Positions 17,959 to 28,731 of a DNA stretch of 64,000 nucleotides are shown one piece after another. A program made the translations under genes and the position numbers. The first letter of the stretch is position 1, and each line of letters begins with the position of its first letter. Source of the DNA: Alphaproteobacteria bacterium (GTDB lineage Bacteria > Pseudomonadota > Alphaproteobacteria > Micropepsales > Micropepsaceae); assembly GCA_947467345.1 (NCBI GenBank), contig CANIHD010000003.1, forward strand, positions 1 through 64,000, given 5' to 3'. Below the pieces are notes generated by a model. It searched no databases, was not told the origin of the DNA, and saw only the letters and a program-made list of their open reading frames with translations.

Positions 17959-18704
17959 GCCGGCTCTCCGATCAGATGCTCATAGCCCTTCTCTTCAAGA
18001 ACCAGCGCCAATTCTGGCCCGCCGGATTTCACAATTCGCCCGGACGCCAGAACATGAATGCGGTTGGGTACGATATAGGTCAGGAGCCGTTGATAATGGG
18101 TGATCACCAGCATCGTCCGCGACGGCCCGCGCATAGCATTCACCGACTCGGCGATCATCCGCAGCGCATCGATATCGAGGCCGGAATCGGTTTCGTCCAG
18201 AACCGCCAATTTCGGTTCGAACAAGGACATCTGCAGCACTTCTAGACGCTTCTTCTCGCCGCCCGAGAAGCCAACATTCAGCGCACGGCGCAGCATCTCT
18301 TCCGGAACGTTCAGCGCCTTGGCCTTCTCGCGCACCAATTTCAAAACGCGCAAAGCATCGAGTTCGGACTCATTGCGCGCCCGGCGCTGCGCATTCAGCG
18401 CCGTCTTGAGAAAATTGATTGTGGTGACGCCCGGAATTTCCACCGGATATTGCATCGCCAGGAACACGCCGCGCGCGGCACGCGCATCGGAGGACAATGG
18501 CGCCAGATCCTCACCATTGAAGAGAATCTTGCCCGATACGATCTCATAGCCTTCGCGCCCTGCCAGCGTATAGGACAGCGTCGATTTGCCGGACCCGTTG
18601 GGGCCCATGACGGCATGAACCTCGCCGGTCGGAACCGAGAGCGTCAGCCCTTTCAGGATTTCCTTGCCGTCAACGCGAACGTGTAAGTCTTGAATTTCAA
18701 GCAC
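17955..18704 (-). CDS. sufC: Fe-S scaffold ATPase SufC
   Basis: An ABC-type ATPase without membrane domains that drives SufB/SufD rearrangement. The 249-residue protein has Walker A GPNGSGKSTL, the family-specific signature FSGGEKKRLEVLQM and Walker B LAVLDETDSGLDIDAL. It starts 21 bp after the sufB stop, the largest gap in the operon core. Confidence 0.97.
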   Translation of the reverse strand: MLEIQDLHVRVDGKEILKGLTLSVPTGEVHAVMGPNGSGKSTLSYTLAGREGYEIVSGKILFNGEDLAPLSSDARAARGVFLAMQYPVEIPGVTTINFLKTALNAQRRARNESELDALRVLKLVREKAKALNVPEEMLRRALNVGFSGGEKKRLEVLQMSLFEPKLAVLDETDSGLDIDALRMIAESVNAMRGPSRTMLVITHYQRLLTYIVPNRIHVLASGRIVKSGGPELALVLEEKGYEHLIGEPA

Positions 18705-18725
18705 TGTGTTTTTTCCGACCTATTG

Positions 18726-20183
<1,458 letters not shown>

Positions 20184-20192
20184 GCTGTTCTC

Positions 20193-21353
20193 CTATGCCG
20201 CCGATACGGATGTCAGGCGTGCTTTGCGCGCGAGCAATCGCGCCAATGCCGCCAAAACCGCGTCGATGTCTTCGTCTTGCGACGACCAGCCGAGACTGAG
20301 GCGCAAAGCCCCGCGCGCGAGATTCTCGTCAACCCCCAGCGCATCAAGCACATGGCTGGACCGCGTTTTACCGGACGAGCAGGCGGAGCCCGACGACAGC
20401 GCGACACCGTCGAGATCGAGAGCGATCAACGCGGTCTCGGCGCTCAGGCCAGGAATGGCAAAACCCGATGTGTTGGCAAGCCGCGTCGAGCCCTCGCCGA
20501 ATATCACGGCGCCGGGTGCCAATTGCTTCACGCCAGCTTCAAAGCGATCACGCAGTCGCTGCAGTTTTGCGATGTCTCTGACAGCCGCGGCAGCAGCACC
20601 GAATCCGGCAATGGCAGCGACATTCTCGGTGCCGCCCCGCCGCCCGGATTCCTGCGCGCCCAGCGCGAGCGGCGACAAAGCCGTGCCATTGCGTACAAGA
20701 AGCGCGCCGGCGCCTTGCGGCCCACCAAGCTTGTGCGACGAAAAGGTCAACAGATCGGCGCCCAATGCGTCGAACGACAACGGAATTCGCCCCACCGCCT
20801 GCACGGCGTCGACGTGAAGAATTGCGTCCTCGCACTCGCTGCGAATGGTTTTCGTAATTTCATCCACATTCTGCACCACGCCGGTCTCATTATTCGCGGC
20901 CATGATGGAAATGAGCGCACGGCCTTTGCCTTGCACCAAAAGGCGGCGCAACGCGTCGGGATCGACCGCGCCGTCACGCGTCACCGGAATTTCAGTCAGC
21001 GCGAGCGCAGGCGCTGTTTCGGACAGAGCTACTGCATTGGCGCGCACGCTTTCGTGCTCGATTGCGCTGATGAAGATGCACGTGATGCGGTCGTTCGCCG
21101 CCAACGCGCCGGCCACAGCGCCGCGCAATGCCAACGCATTCGCCTCACTGCCGCCGCTCGTGAACACAACCGAGGCGGCTTTCGCACCGGCAAGTTTAGC
21201 GACTTGCTGGCGGGCGGTTTCCACACGCGCCCGCGCACGACGCCCCGCAGCGTGAATGGAGGATGCGTTGCCGGCATCGGCAAGCGCCGCGAACATGGCG
21301 TCCTTGGCCTCGGGGCGTAGCGGTGATGTCGCGTTGTGGTCGAGATAGATCAT
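20193..21353 (-). CDS. Group I (NifS/IscS-like) cysteine desulfurase
   Basis: A second cysteine desulfurase in the same operon as sufS. The 386-residue protein has YLDHNATSPLRPEA, FTSGGSEANALALRG, AANNETGVVQ, HVDAVQAVG, the PLP lysine in FSSHKLGGPQGAGAL and the active-site loop LSSGSACSSGKTRSSHVL. The cysteine sits in the longer mobile loop typical of group I enzymes. It lies between iscR and sufB, with 9 bp on each side. Such an iscR-nifS-suf order is known in alphaproteobacteria. It could supply SufBCD directly or serve tRNA thiolation; the sequence does not decide. Confidence 0.92.
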   Translation of the reverse strand: MIYLDHNATSPLRPEAKDAMFAALADAGNASSIHAAGRRARARVETARQQVAKLAGAKAASVVFTSGGSEANALALRGAVAGALAANDRITCIFISAIEHESVRANAVALSETAPALALTEIPVTRDGAVDPDALRRLLVQGKGRALISIMAANNETGVVQNVDEITKTIRSECEDAILHVDAVQAVGRIPLSFDALGADLLTFSSHKLGGPQGAGALLVRNGTALSPLALGAQESGRRGGTENVAAIAGFGAAAAAVRDIAKLQRLRDRFEAGVKQLAPGAVIFGEGSTRLANTSGFAIPGLSAETALIALDLDGVALSSGSACSSGKTRSSHVLDALGVDENLARGALRLSLGWSSQDEDIDAVLAALARLLARKARLTSVSAA

Positions 21354-21362
21354 TGTCGTTCT

Positions 21363-21839
21363 CTAGGCCGCCGCGTGTTGGCCAGATTCTGGCTGACCGG
21401 ATTCGACGCGTCGCGCGCGCCCTTTGACGCGCTTTCCCACTACGTCAGCCAGCGTCACGGAGGAGAGGAAGCTTTCAATATGGTGGCCGAGCTCGTCCCA
21501 CAGATCGTGCGTCAGGCAGCGCCCGCTTTTGCCAAGGCAGCCTTGCGTGGTGCGGCACCGCGTGGCCTTCATGGGCTCGTCCACGACGCGAACGATATCG
21601 CCGATTCTTGTGTCACCGGCCGCTTTGGCCAGGCGGTACCCGCCGCCGGGTCCGCGCAAGGAGACAACCAGGCCCGCCCGCCGCAGCTTCCCGAACAATT
21701 GTTCGAGATAGGCGAGCGAGATTTCCTGCCGCCGAGCGATGCCCGCCAGAGTCTCCATTGTCCCTTCGCCGCTATCCGATTGGCTTGCCAGATCGGCCAT
21801 TGCCATGACGGCGTAACGGCCGCGGGTGCTGAGCTTCAA
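21363..21839 (-). CDS. iscR: Rrf2-family Fe-S regulator IscR
   Basis: A winged-helix regulator that carries a 2Fe-2S cluster and represses Fe-S assembly genes when clusters are plentiful. The 158-residue form begins KLSTRGRYAVMAMADLA and holds the cluster cysteines C95, C101 and C108 plus H111 (CRTTQGCLGKSGRCLTH), close to the CX5CX5C spacing of E. coli IscR. The start is a TTG at 21839 with a strong GGGAGG six bases before it; the 28 codons upstream in frame carry no similarity. It heads the nine-gene suf operon and very likely regulates it through the site at 21973-21997. Confidence 0.95.
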   Translation of the reverse strand: MKLSTRGRYAVMAMADLASQSDSGEGTMETLAGIARRQEISLAYLEQLFGKLRRAGLVVSLRGPGGGYRLAKAAGDTRIGDIVRVVDEPMKATRCRTTQGCLGKSGRCLTHDLWDELGHHIESFLSSVTLADVVGKRVKGRARRVESGQPESGQHAAA

Positions 21840-21964
21840 TTTCGCCTCCCTTTGGCAGTGGCTGGGTTCCGGACCCACTGAGTTCTTGCCACGCGAACCC
21901 GCGGATGTAGTAAGAAGCGCCAATTAGCGTTCGACCGGAAAGCGTTCGCCCCGACCGTATGGGG

Positions 21965-21993
21965 GATATAGAATTCCCGAGTAATCTGGTCAA
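21965..21993 (-). promoter_or_regulatory. Sigma-70 promoter of the iscR-suf operon
   Basis: On the reverse strand, TTGACC (21988-21993), a 17-bp spacer and TATATC (21965-21970). The predicted transcript would start near 21958, giving a leader of about 120 nt before the iscR TTG. The -35 box and spacer are covered by the IscR-like operator. Confidence 0.75.
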
Positions 21994-21997
21994 GAAT
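21973..21997 (-). promoter_or_regulatory. IscR type 1-like operator overlapping the iscR promoter
   Basis: The 25 bp read on the reverse strand match the E. coli type 1 IscR consensus (ATASYYGACTRWWWYAGTCRRSTAT) at 20 of 25 positions, counted by hand. The core CTTGACC...ACTCGGG half-sites are intact. Because it covers the -35 box, occupancy by [2Fe-2S]-IscR should block the promoter, giving autorepression. Confidence 0.72.
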
Positions 21998-22093
21998 TAC
22001 CCTGCCCGCCGGAGGACGATTTCCGGCTAAGGGGAGCCCGTTTTTCCTTACGCCCGCCGTCGTCCGTTCAAACCCCGCCCAGAGAAAGATCCC

Positions 22094-22747
22094 ATGCCCG
22101 ACATCATCCTGCCCGGACCCGCGGGGCGCATTGAAGCCCGTTATCTTCGCCAAAAAGCACCGAATGCCCCGATGGCGCTGATTCTGCACACCCACCCGCA
22201 ATATGGCGGCACGATGAACAATCCGCTGGTCTACGACCTCTACCATCGGTTTCATGGGCTGGGTTGCACCACGGCGCGCTTCAATTTCCGTGGCGTCGGC
22301 CGCAGCCAGGGTTCATTCGACAATGGCGCCGGTGAATTGTCCGATGCCGCCGCAGTGCTCGATTGGATGAGCACGCTCTATCCCAATCCGTCGTTCTGCT
22401 GGGTGGTCGGCGTTTCGTTCGGCGCCTGGATCGGCATGCAGCTTCTGATGCGCCGCCCCGAGATCACCGGCTTCATCTCCATCGCGCCACAACCTAACAT
22501 GTATGACTTCGCGTTCCTGGCGCCGTGCCCAACATCAGGCCTATTCATTCACGGCACGCGGGACCAGGTCGTGCCGGAAGCCGACGTGCAGAAACTCGTC
22601 GACCGCCTGACGGCGCAGAAGGGCATCAAGATCACCTACACGAAGGTCGATGGCGCCAACCATTTCTTCGACAACCACACCGGCCAGGTGCTGGATCTGG
22701 TTGAGGATTATGCGCGCCGCCGCATGGCATCACCGGAAGGTCGTTAG
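22094..22747 (+). CDS. Alpha/beta hydrolase family protein
   Basis: A small (217-residue) alpha/beta hydrolase of the kind often annotated as a dienelactone-hydrolase-like or CocE-unrelated hydrolase. The nucleophile elbow is GVSFGAW, the acid lies in HGTRDQVVP and the histidine in DGANHFFDN. HTHPQYGGTMNN and TARFNFRGVGRSQG near the N-terminus define the oxyanion side. There is no signal peptide, so it is cytoplasmic. It is transcribed divergently from iscR. Its substrate cannot be read from sequence. Confidence 0.88.
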   Translation: MPDIILPGPAGRIEARYLRQKAPNAPMALILHTHPQYGGTMNNPLVYDLYHRFHGLGCTTARFNFRGVGRSQGSFDNGAGELSDAAAVLDWMSTLYPNPSFCWVVGVSFGAWIGMQLLMRRPEITGFISIAPQPNMYDFAFLAPCPTSGLFIHGTRDQVVPEADVQKLVDRLTAQKGIKITYTKVDGANHFFDNHTGQVLDLVEDYARRRMASPEGR

Positions 22748-22759
22748 TTCGTATACGGA

Positions 22760-23869
22760 CTAAGCGCGGTATTCATGTACCCGCCCGCCGGTCATGGGAT
22801 GGGGCACGCCTGTCGTTGTCGGCAGGCTGAGCGGAAGATTTTTCACGCTGCGAATGGCGAGATAGGCGAAGGCCTCGGCTTCCAGAAAATCGCCGCGCCA
22901 GCCCAATTCCTCGGCGGCAACAACATTGTTCAGCCGCCGGCGCAGCGCCATCATCAGCGCCGGGTTGCGCCGGCCGCCCCCGCAGATAATCCACGTCATG
23001 GGTACAGCCGGAAAATGCTCAATCGCACGCGCCAATGAGGCTGCGGTGAATTCGGTCAGCGTTGCGGCGCCATCGCTGGGCGAGAGTTTGTTGACGGCGT
23101 CAAACGTGAAATCGAGACGGTCGAGAGATTTGGGCGGCGACACATCGAAATAGGGGTGACGCAACATGGCGTAAAGAATATCCGCATGCACGCGGCCGCG
23201 CCGCGCCAAAACGCCATCGCGGTCGACTGGAACGCCTAGATGACGCATCGCCCAATCGTCTATCGGCGCGTTGCCAGGTCCCGTGTCGAAGGCGAGCAAC
23301 TCGCCGTCCGTTCCGACAAAAGTGACATTGGCGACGCCGCCGATATTGACGACGACGACCGGGCCCGCATGCGGGCGCGCACGCACAAGCGCGGCGTGAT
23401 AAAGCGGCACGAGAGGCGCGCCCTGCCCGCCGGCCGCAACATCGGCACCGCGAAAATCATTCACCACCGAAACACCGGTGGCGCGCGCCAAGCGATCGCC
23501 CTCGCCGAGCTGCACGGTTAAGCGCTCGGCTGGGCGATGCAGAATGGTTTGGCCGTGAAACCCGAGATAGGCGATCTCGTGCGGCGCCAAGCCGGCTTCC
23601 TGCATCAGGCGCTGAACGACTTCAGCGTGGGCGTCGGTCAGCCGGATTTCGGCCTCTCGGACGGAGTCCAACTGCCGCGCCGCGCCGCCGGCCTTTGCCG
23701 CAACGTCCATGGCGCCCCGCAAAATCGCGCGCAATTCGGGCGCATAGGGAACGGTGAGCGCCGGCCCGGATACGGCAAAGCCTTCGCCGTCGGTCTCCAG
23801 CACGGCGGCATCGATGCCATCCAGCGAGGTGCCGCTCATCAACCCGATGACTTTCTTGATTTCCGCCAT
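22760..23869 (-). CDS. anmK: Anhydro-N-acetylmuramic acid kinase
   Basis: AnmK opens and phosphorylates 1,6-anhydro-MurNAc in peptidoglycan recycling. The 369-residue protein begins with VIGLMSGTSLDGIDAAVLET (ATP phosphate loop), then shows YLGFHGQTILHRP, VVNDFRGADVAAGGQGAPLVP, VVVNIGGVANVTFV, DTGPGNAPIDD and ICGGGRRNP, all family hallmarks. It is divergent from tyrS with 40 bp between starts, a common alphaproteobacterial arrangement. Confidence 0.95.
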   Translation of the reverse strand: MAEIKKVIGLMSGTSLDGIDAAVLETDGEGFAVSGPALTVPYAPELRAILRGAMDVAAKAGGAARQLDSVREAEIRLTDAHAEVVQRLMQEAGLAPHEIAYLGFHGQTILHRPAERLTVQLGEGDRLARATGVSVVNDFRGADVAAGGQGAPLVPLYHAALVRARPHAGPVVVVNIGGVANVTFVGTDGELLAFDTGPGNAPIDDWAMRHLGVPVDRDGVLARRGRVHADILYAMLRHPYFDVSPPKSLDRLDFTFDAVNKLSPSDGAATLTEFTAASLARAIEHFPAVPMTWIICGGGRRNPALMMALRRRLNNVVAAEELGWRGDFLEAEAFAYLAIRSVKNLPLSLPTTTGVPHPMTGGRVHEYRA

Positions 23870-23909
23870 GTGTGTTATGCCGCCTGCCTCATCGAACCAG
23901 GTTTATAGC

Positions 23910-25169
23910 ATGCCCGCCGCGCCGCAATTCCAGTCCGAATTCCTCCGCACCTTCGCGGCGCGCGGCGCCTATTACGATTGCTCCGGCCCGGAAGAACTGG
24001 ACAGGCTTTTCGCCAAGGAACGCGTCACCGCCTATATCGGCTTCGACTGCACCGCCGATTCCCTCCACGTCGGCAGCCTGGTGCAGCTCATGACGCTACG
24101 CCGCCTTCAACAGGCCGGGCACAAGCCCATTTTGCTAATGGGCGGCGGCACCACCAAGGCAGGCGATCCCAGCGGCAAGGACGATACGCGCCAGATGCTC
24201 ACCAGTGAGCAGATCGAGGCGAACAAGCAGTCGATCCTGGGCGGCATCAAGCATCTGCTTCATTTCGGCGACGGCCCCAGCGACGCCATTCTGGTGGACA
24301 ATGCGGAATGGCTGGACAGGCTGGAATGGCTTCCCTTCCTGCGCGAGGTCGGGCGGCATTTCTCGGTCAACCGCATGCTGACCTTGGAGTCGGTTAAACT
24401 GCGGCTGGAACGCGAGCAGCCGCTCTCCTTCCTCGAGTTCAACTACTCGATCATGCAGGCCTATGATTTCGTCGAGCTCTACAAGCGCTATGGCTGCCGC
24501 CTGCAATCTTCTGGCTCCGACCAGTGGGGCAATGTGGTGTCCGGCATCGATTTGGGTCACCGGCTGGCGAATGTGCAGCTTTATGGCCTGACGACGCCGC
24601 TGATCACCACCGCCTCGGGCGCCAAGATGGGCAAGACTGCAGCGGGCGCGGTGTGGCTGAATTCCGACCGCGTCAGTCCCTATGATTACTGGCAGTTCTG
24701 GCGCAACACGGAAGACGGCGACGTCGGCCGGTTCTTGCGACTCTTCACCGAACTTCCCGAGAGCGAAATCACGCGGCTGGAAAATCTCGAAGGCGCCGAA
24801 CGCAACGACGGCAAAAAGATTCTGGCGACCGAGGCGACATCGATTCTGCACGGGCGTGAAGCCGCAGGCTTAGCCGCGGAAACCGCGCGGCGTACATTCG
24901 AAGAAGGCGCGTCCGCCGAAGGTCTGCCGAGTTTCGAGATTGAACGCGCGAAATTGGAAGCCGGAATTCCGGTACCGAATTTGGCACAAATGTCCGGGCT
25001 CACCAGCTCAACCGGTGAAGCGCGTCGCTTTATTCAGGGCGGCGGATTGTCGGTGAACAATGTGCCGGTGAAAGACGTAAAAGCGAACGTCTCGCTTTCC
25101 GACGTCAAAGACGGCGCCATCAAATTGTCGCTCGGCAAGAAGAAGCACATTCTGATCAAGCCGGTTTAG
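23910..25169 (+). CDS. tyrS: Tyrosyl-tRNA synthetase
   Basis: Charges tRNA-Tyr. The 419-residue class I synthetase has HVGS in place of HIGH (DSLHVGSLVQL), YIGFDCTADSLH, QSSGSDQWGN, and the KMSKS loop as KMGKT (SGAKMGKTAAGAV). A C-terminal S4 RNA-binding domain follows (GEARRFIQGGGLSVNN, KKKHILIKPV). The frame is open far upstream across the anmK start; the ATG at 23910 (MPAAPQFQSEFLRTF) fits the family. It converges on the AsmA-like gene with 10 bp between. Confidence 0.97.
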   Translation: MPAAPQFQSEFLRTFAARGAYYDCSGPEELDRLFAKERVTAYIGFDCTADSLHVGSLVQLMTLRRLQQAGHKPILLMGGGTTKAGDPSGKDDTRQMLTSEQIEANKQSILGGIKHLLHFGDGPSDAILVDNAEWLDRLEWLPFLREVGRHFSVNRMLTLESVKLRLEREQPLSFLEFNYSIMQAYDFVELYKRYGCRLQSSGSDQWGNVVSGIDLGHRLANVQLYGLTTPLITTASGAKMGKTAAGAVWLNSDRVSPYDYWQFWRNTEDGDVGRFLRLFTELPESEITRLENLEGAERNDGKKILATEATSILHGREAAGLAAETARRTFEEGASAEGLPSFEIERAKLEAGIPVPNLAQMSGLTSSTGEARRFIQGGGLSVNNVPVKDVKANVSLSDVKDGAIKLSLGKKKHILIKPV

Positions 25170-25179
25170 TTCGCCTAAC

Positions 25180-28100
25180 TCAATTCGCGCTGGCCGGCGG
25201 ATTTGGCACCGCGCCGGGAATGGCGTTCTGTGCCGTCGGCTGGGTCGGCGGACCGCCGAATTCGAAGATGCGGCGAAAGATTCCCGGCGTGAGCATCGAC
25301 AGCGGATTCATCGCGACATTCGGTTCGTCGATATTGCCGCGCACCTGATAGGTGATGCCGAATATGCCCTCGCCTTCCTTCGATGTGAGCAGATTTCCGA
25401 CCAGCGGCAGCGAACCTAACATGCTGTTGATGCCATAAACCGGCGCCATGCTGCCGTTCAGATTAAGCGTGTCCTTTTCGCGATCGACCGTGCCTTGAAA
25501 CGAAAAACCGAGGGCGGGCCCCGCAGCGCGGCCATTGCGAAACAGCAGCAGCGGTCCATTCGCGGTGAACGGCGCATCCAGCCGATTGATTTGAATCCCC
25601 TGGCCCTGCAGCAGGCGTAACGGTCCATCCAACGTACCAATGGAAAAGAGGCGCGCCAGGAAGGGTTGGTCAACCACTGTAAAATCATTGAGTTCGACAA
25701 GACCTGAATAATCGCCCCCGACGCCGGAACCCGGCACCGGGAAATCGACACGCACCGCAACCTTGCCGCCGAGCATGCTGGGAAATCCGGTCATGCCATT
25801 AATAAAATCGCCCGCCGCATCGGCGTGAATTGTCATCTGGCGCGCGCCAGCTTTCTCGGTGAAGCGGCCGACCACACGCCCCGTCGGTGTCGGTCCCTCG
25901 GCATCGAGAGAGAACCCGTTGATACGCCGCTCGGGACCGAGTTCGATTGCGAAGTCGACGGCGCGCAAGCTTAAATTCTCACGCAGCACGGTGCGGTCCA
26001 GAGTGGCCCTGATGGTGATGGGCCGCTCGTTGCCGCGCGTGGGCGCGGTTGGCGGCGCCACGGCCCGCCCCGCTTTATCCTCGTCCTGCTCGCCGAACAC
26101 CCGCGTCGCATCCACCGCGCGGCCGCGCAAATGCCAGATGCGCGAGCCGTCCGCCGGTGCTTCCATGTTCAGCGCAAAATCATTGTTGGGCCCGGCCTTG
26201 ATCTCAGACATCGTCGCCGAGAGAAGCGCGCCGCGAGGGCCGAACGACAACCCGCCGCGAATGTGAAGATTCTCTCCCGTTACGTCGAGGTCGGTAACGG
26301 TGAACGCGCCGCCTTCGCCAAAGCGCACATTGCCCGAACCCATTGCAGGCTCGCCGGCTTTCTTGACCACGTTGATGGCTTCGATTTCTGCCGAAGCGCC
26401 GGTGAGATCCGCGCGCACGTCCGCTTCGCGAAAATCGAACCGCCGTCCCCGCAAGGTCGCCGTCACGGGAATGGTGCCCCGAACCCAGCTTGGTTCGATC
26501 AGGCCGAGAGTCACACGCGAGGCGTCGTTCAGCCGCGCCTGTATGTCGATCTTCGTGGTGAGATCGGTTCCCACCGGCACGAATTCCTCTGTCCAGTTGA
26601 ATGCCAGAGGCACACCGGACATGCGCGCAGCGCCTTCAGCGGTCAGACGCGCATTGTCGACAGTCAGTGATGCGATACCGCGGTCCAGCTTACGACGCTC
26701 GCCCAGCGGCAATGCGAAGCCATTGACCTTCGCGGCAACGGCGATCTTGATTTCATCGACCTTGAGATCGCGCTTCATCGGAATGGAAAAATCGAGATCG
26801 AGCGCCGCCGTGCCCTCGGTTTGCGCGGGATCGATCCGAAACCTTCTGGCATACCCGAGCGGCGGCATGTCGATCAGGCGCAAGACATCTTCCACGCGCC
26901 CATCGCCGTGAACTTTAAATTCGCCGGGGGAGTGCCGGATATGGAGCGTCGGTATGTCGACCGTTCCGGCACGAACCGCAATCGGCCCGACATTGCCCTC
27001 GCTCATTTGCGCGCGGAACGAGCCACCCGTCAGCTGCGCGGCGCCCTTACCATTGGTGAGCGGCGTCAGCCCTCTTATATAGGTGGCCGTCATATTCTCG
27101 ATCGGGAACGTGACGTTGACCGCATCGTCAGGCAGAGGTTCGCCGATGAAAAGAGCACCCGCGGGAACGTCCGCAGTGATCGCGAATGGTCCCATAGTGC
27201 CTTGGGCGACGTTATCGACAATCCAAAGCCGCGCGCCGGGGCCAATATTCGTCGGCCAGAATTTGATGAGATCCGCGACGTTGATCTTTTGGACTTCGCC
27301 GTTCAGCGTAATAGCCGGCGATTGGCCCTCGGATAAAACGGTGGTGCCGGAGAATTTTCCCGTGAGGCCGCCGCCGGCAAGGGCGATATTCACCCAGGTG
27401 ATCCGCTTCGCAGGCACATTGTAAATCGCTTCGACGCCGAAATTCGTAAGCTGCAACGGCGCGGAGAAATGCTCCGGCGCTACGATTCTTACATTTTTCA
27501 GTTTCAAGCCGCTGCTGGCGACGCGCAGCGCGTCATCCTGCCAAAGAAAGCGAAAATCTCCGGTGCCTTCACCGGAAATGTCGGGACCGGCGAGCGAGAT
27601 ATTGTCGAGCGTGAGGCGCTTATCCGTACCGTCATAACGCCCAACAAGCGCAAGCCGTTCGACGCGAAGCGGCATACCCAGCCCTGGTGGCGACATTTGT
27701 CCGGAACTCTCAACGGTAAAGCCGGCGGAGGTAAGTTCGCCGTCGTCGCCGAGAGCGAAGCTCCCGCTGAGATCGGATTTGAGCTTGTAGTCACTGAGCG
27801 CCGCGAATTTTGGGCTATTGGCCGCAAGCGCGGCGAGATCAAGACCGCGTATGGCGATGGTGCCCGAGTCGGCGCCGCCATTATCACGGAGTGTTGCTTT
27901 GGCCGCGATCACCGCCGGCGCGCCGGAGATTTCAACGGCGGCCTCCAATGTGGCAGTCAATGCGCCGTCGCGATTGCGAACTTCGAACGTCAAGTTCGGC
28001 GCGACAACGAAGGCGCCAGTGATGTCATCGCGAAAGGCAAGCCGTGCATCGGAAATGGAAAATGTTTCGAGCGTGCCTGCGCCATCGCCGCCGCGCTTGC

Positions 28101-28563
28101 TTAGCGTGTCGCGAATGATTTTGAGGATATCGGCATCGCCCTGAATCGGACCGAAGCCGAGCTTGAGCGTGTTGTCGGTACCGCGAACGGCCGTGACCTG
28201 CATGCCGAGAAGCGCAAAGCGCTTCAACGCGAGTTTGCCGCCCAGCAAAGCGACGCCGTCGAAATCGAGATCGGCCTTCGGTGCTTGGGCGATAATGCGC
28301 CCATTCACATCGAAGACTTTGGTGCCCAATATAGCGAGATTGATATTGCCGTCTTCGCGCGACCATTCGAGAACGGCCTGGTCAAAGCGAACCACCAAGC
28401 CGGTGATCGAACGATTGAGAACGTCTTCAATGGCGCCCGCGAATGGCCCCAATGATATCGGCCCCATCGCCAGACGCAGTGCCGCTCCCCCGACAAAGAA
28501 CAGCGAGGCGGCGATCAGCGCACCGACAACCACACAGGCGCGAAAAAAATGGCGCGGCTTCAT
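25180..28563 (-). CDS. AsmA-like / YhdP-type large envelope protein (DUF3971)
   Basis: An 1127-residue protein with one N-terminal membrane anchor (about residues 8-30, ACVVVGALIAASLFFVGG) and a long periplasmic beta-rich body of repeated short strands, ending in an AsmA-like C-terminal domain (GIFGITYQVRGNIDEPNVAMNPLSMLTPGIFRRIF in part). TamB/YhdP/AsmA proteins are now thought to form lipid-conducting bridges between the two membranes; that role is from family knowledge. The last 25 residues are Pro/Ala-rich. Length is close to other alphaproteobacterial members. The C-terminal half (MSEIKAGPNNDFALNMEAP onward) holds the most conserved part. Confidence 0.88.
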   Translation of the reverse strand: MKPRHFFRACVVVGALIAASLFFVGGAALRLAMGPISLGPFAGAIEDVLNRSITGLVVRFDQAVLEWSREDGNINLAILGTKVFDVNGRIIAQAPKADLDFDGVALLGGKLALKRFALLGMQVTAVRGTDNTLKLGFGPIQGDADILKIIRDTLSKRGGDGAGTLETFSISDARLAFRDDITGAFVVAPNLTFEVRNRDGALTATLEAAVEISGAPAVIAAKATLRDNGGADSGTIAIRGLDLAALAANSPKFAALSDYKLKSDLSGSFALGDDGELTSAGFTVESSGQMSPPGLGMPLRVERLALVGRYDGTDKRLTLDNISLAGPDISGEGTGDFRFLWQDDALRVASSGLKLKNVRIVAPEHFSAPLQLTNFGVEAIYNVPAKRITWVNIALAGGGLTGKFSGTTVLSEGQSPAITLNGEVQKINVADLIKFWPTNIGPGARLWIVDNVAQGTMGPFAITADVPAGALFIGEPLPDDAVNVTFPIENMTATYIRGLTPLTNGKGAAQLTGGSFRAQMSEGNVGPIAVRAGTVDIPTLHIRHSPGEFKVHGDGRVEDVLRLIDMPPLGYARRFRIDPAQTEGTAALDLDFSIPMKRDLKVDEIKIAVAAKVNGFALPLGERRKLDRGIASLTVDNARLTAEGAARMSGVPLAFNWTEEFVPVGTDLTTKIDIQARLNDASRVTLGLIEPSWVRGTIPVTATLRGRRFDFREADVRADLTGASAEIEAINVVKKAGEPAMGSGNVRFGEGGAFTVTDLDVTGENLHIRGGLSFGPRGALLSATMSEIKAGPNNDFALNMEAPADGSRIWHLRGRAVDATRVFGEQDEDKAGRAVAPPTAPTRGNERPITIRATLDRTVLRENLSLRAVDFAIELGPERRINGFSLDAEGPTPTGRVVGRFTEKAGARQMTIHADAAGDFINGMTGFPSMLGGKVAVRVDFPVPGSGVGGDYSGLVELNDFTVVDQPFLARLFSIGTLDGPLRLLQGQGIQINRLDAPFTANGPLLLFRNGRAAGPALGFSFQGTVDREKDTLNLNGSMAPVYGINSMLGSLPLVGNLLTSKEGEGIFGITYQVRGNIDEPNVAMNPLSMLTPGIFRRIFEFGGPPTQPTAQNAIPGAVPNPPASAN

Positions 28564-28731
28564 TCGACGCGTACTCCAACGCCGATCGTATGAACGGGAC
28601 CTGAATGCCCGGTGATAGGAAAATCAAATCCAGACTTGGACTTAGCACCGATTCATATGAATTTTGCCAAAATCGCCCCTTGAACTGTATCGCCTACCGA
28701 GATCACCTTACCAACGCACCGGGGTAAAACG

